This document shows, piece after piece, positions 24,741 through 24,788 of a stretch of 24,788 bases of DNA. The translations under genes and the position numbers were made by a program. The stretch covers positions 1 to 24,788 of the forward strand of contig JBHPCZ010000043.1 of the NCBI GenBank assembly GCA_042573625.1, read 5' to 3'. This stretch comes from JBHPCZ01 sp042573625 (lineage in GTDB: Bacteria; Desulfobacterota; Desulfobacteria; Desulfobacterales; UBA11574). The notes below the pieces were generated by a model, which saw nothing but the letters and a program-made list of their open reading frames with translations, was not told the DNA's origin and did no database searches. Each line of letters opens with the position of its first letter. Position 1 is the stretch's first letter.

Positions 24741-24788
24741 AACAGAAGGATATGGAAGAAAAACAACTGCGGATTATATTCGGTCACT

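Overview
The window looks like chromosome of an anaerobic, probably sulfate-reducing or syntrophic member of the Desulfobacterota (Desulfobacteraceae/Desulfosarcinaceae type). This is inferred from gene content: bacterial HdrA with selenocysteine, MvhD with selenocysteine, cytoplasmic selenocysteine formate dehydrogenase, NuoE/NuoF-like subunits, a membrane HdrC/cytochrome b fusion, and a fragment of a four-helix-bundle (S23/IVS family) gene. No rRNA, tRNA or CRISPR array was seen.

Layout. (1) 1-5966, minus strand: an operon read as short HdrA N-terminal selenoprotein, NuoE-like, NuoF-like, then a large NuoG-HdrA fusion cut by the left edge. (2) 5967-7689: AT-rich gap, an EamA-family transporter, then a repeat/palindrome stretch ending in the terminator of the next operon. 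(3) 7690-17051, minus strand: a six-gene operon read as membrane HdrC/cytochrome b, HdrB, HdrA(Sec), MvhD(Sec), FrhB/FdhB-like iron-sulfur protein, FdhA(Sec). It has a candidate sigma-70-type promoter, a terminator-like hairpin in its leader and a strong intrinsic terminator at its end. (4) 17604-21328, plus strand: CoA-disulfide reductase with rhodanese domain, YhbY, an NYN-domain protein, and a small membrane protein with a Cys4 motif. (5) 21381-24113, minus strand: a hybrid sensor kinase with two MshEN-like repeats. (6) 24114-24788: a terminator hairpin, octamer repeats, a broken four-helix-bundle gene and a branched palindrome.

How they may work together. HdrA, HdrB, MvhD, FdhA and the FrhB-like protein are the parts of a cytoplasmic formate dehydrogenase-heterodisulfide reductase complex able to do flavin-based electron bifurcation or confurcation. 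The membrane HdrC/cytochrome b protein would connect it to the quinone pool or to periplasmic cytochromes. The second locus pairs HdrA-type flavin modules with NuoEF-type NADH modules, so it probably exchanges electrons among NADH, ferredoxin and a third partner. It has no catalytic dehydrogenase inside the window.

The main points of interest are four in-frame UGA codons, each followed by a SECIS-like hairpin; an HdrA in the second locus that is split so that its selenocysteine flavin/ferredoxin head is a separate 126-residue protein while the rest is fused to a NuoG-like head; and a terminator-like hairpin in the leader of the hdr-fdh operon. All similarity calls come from recognising motifs by eye; no database search was run.
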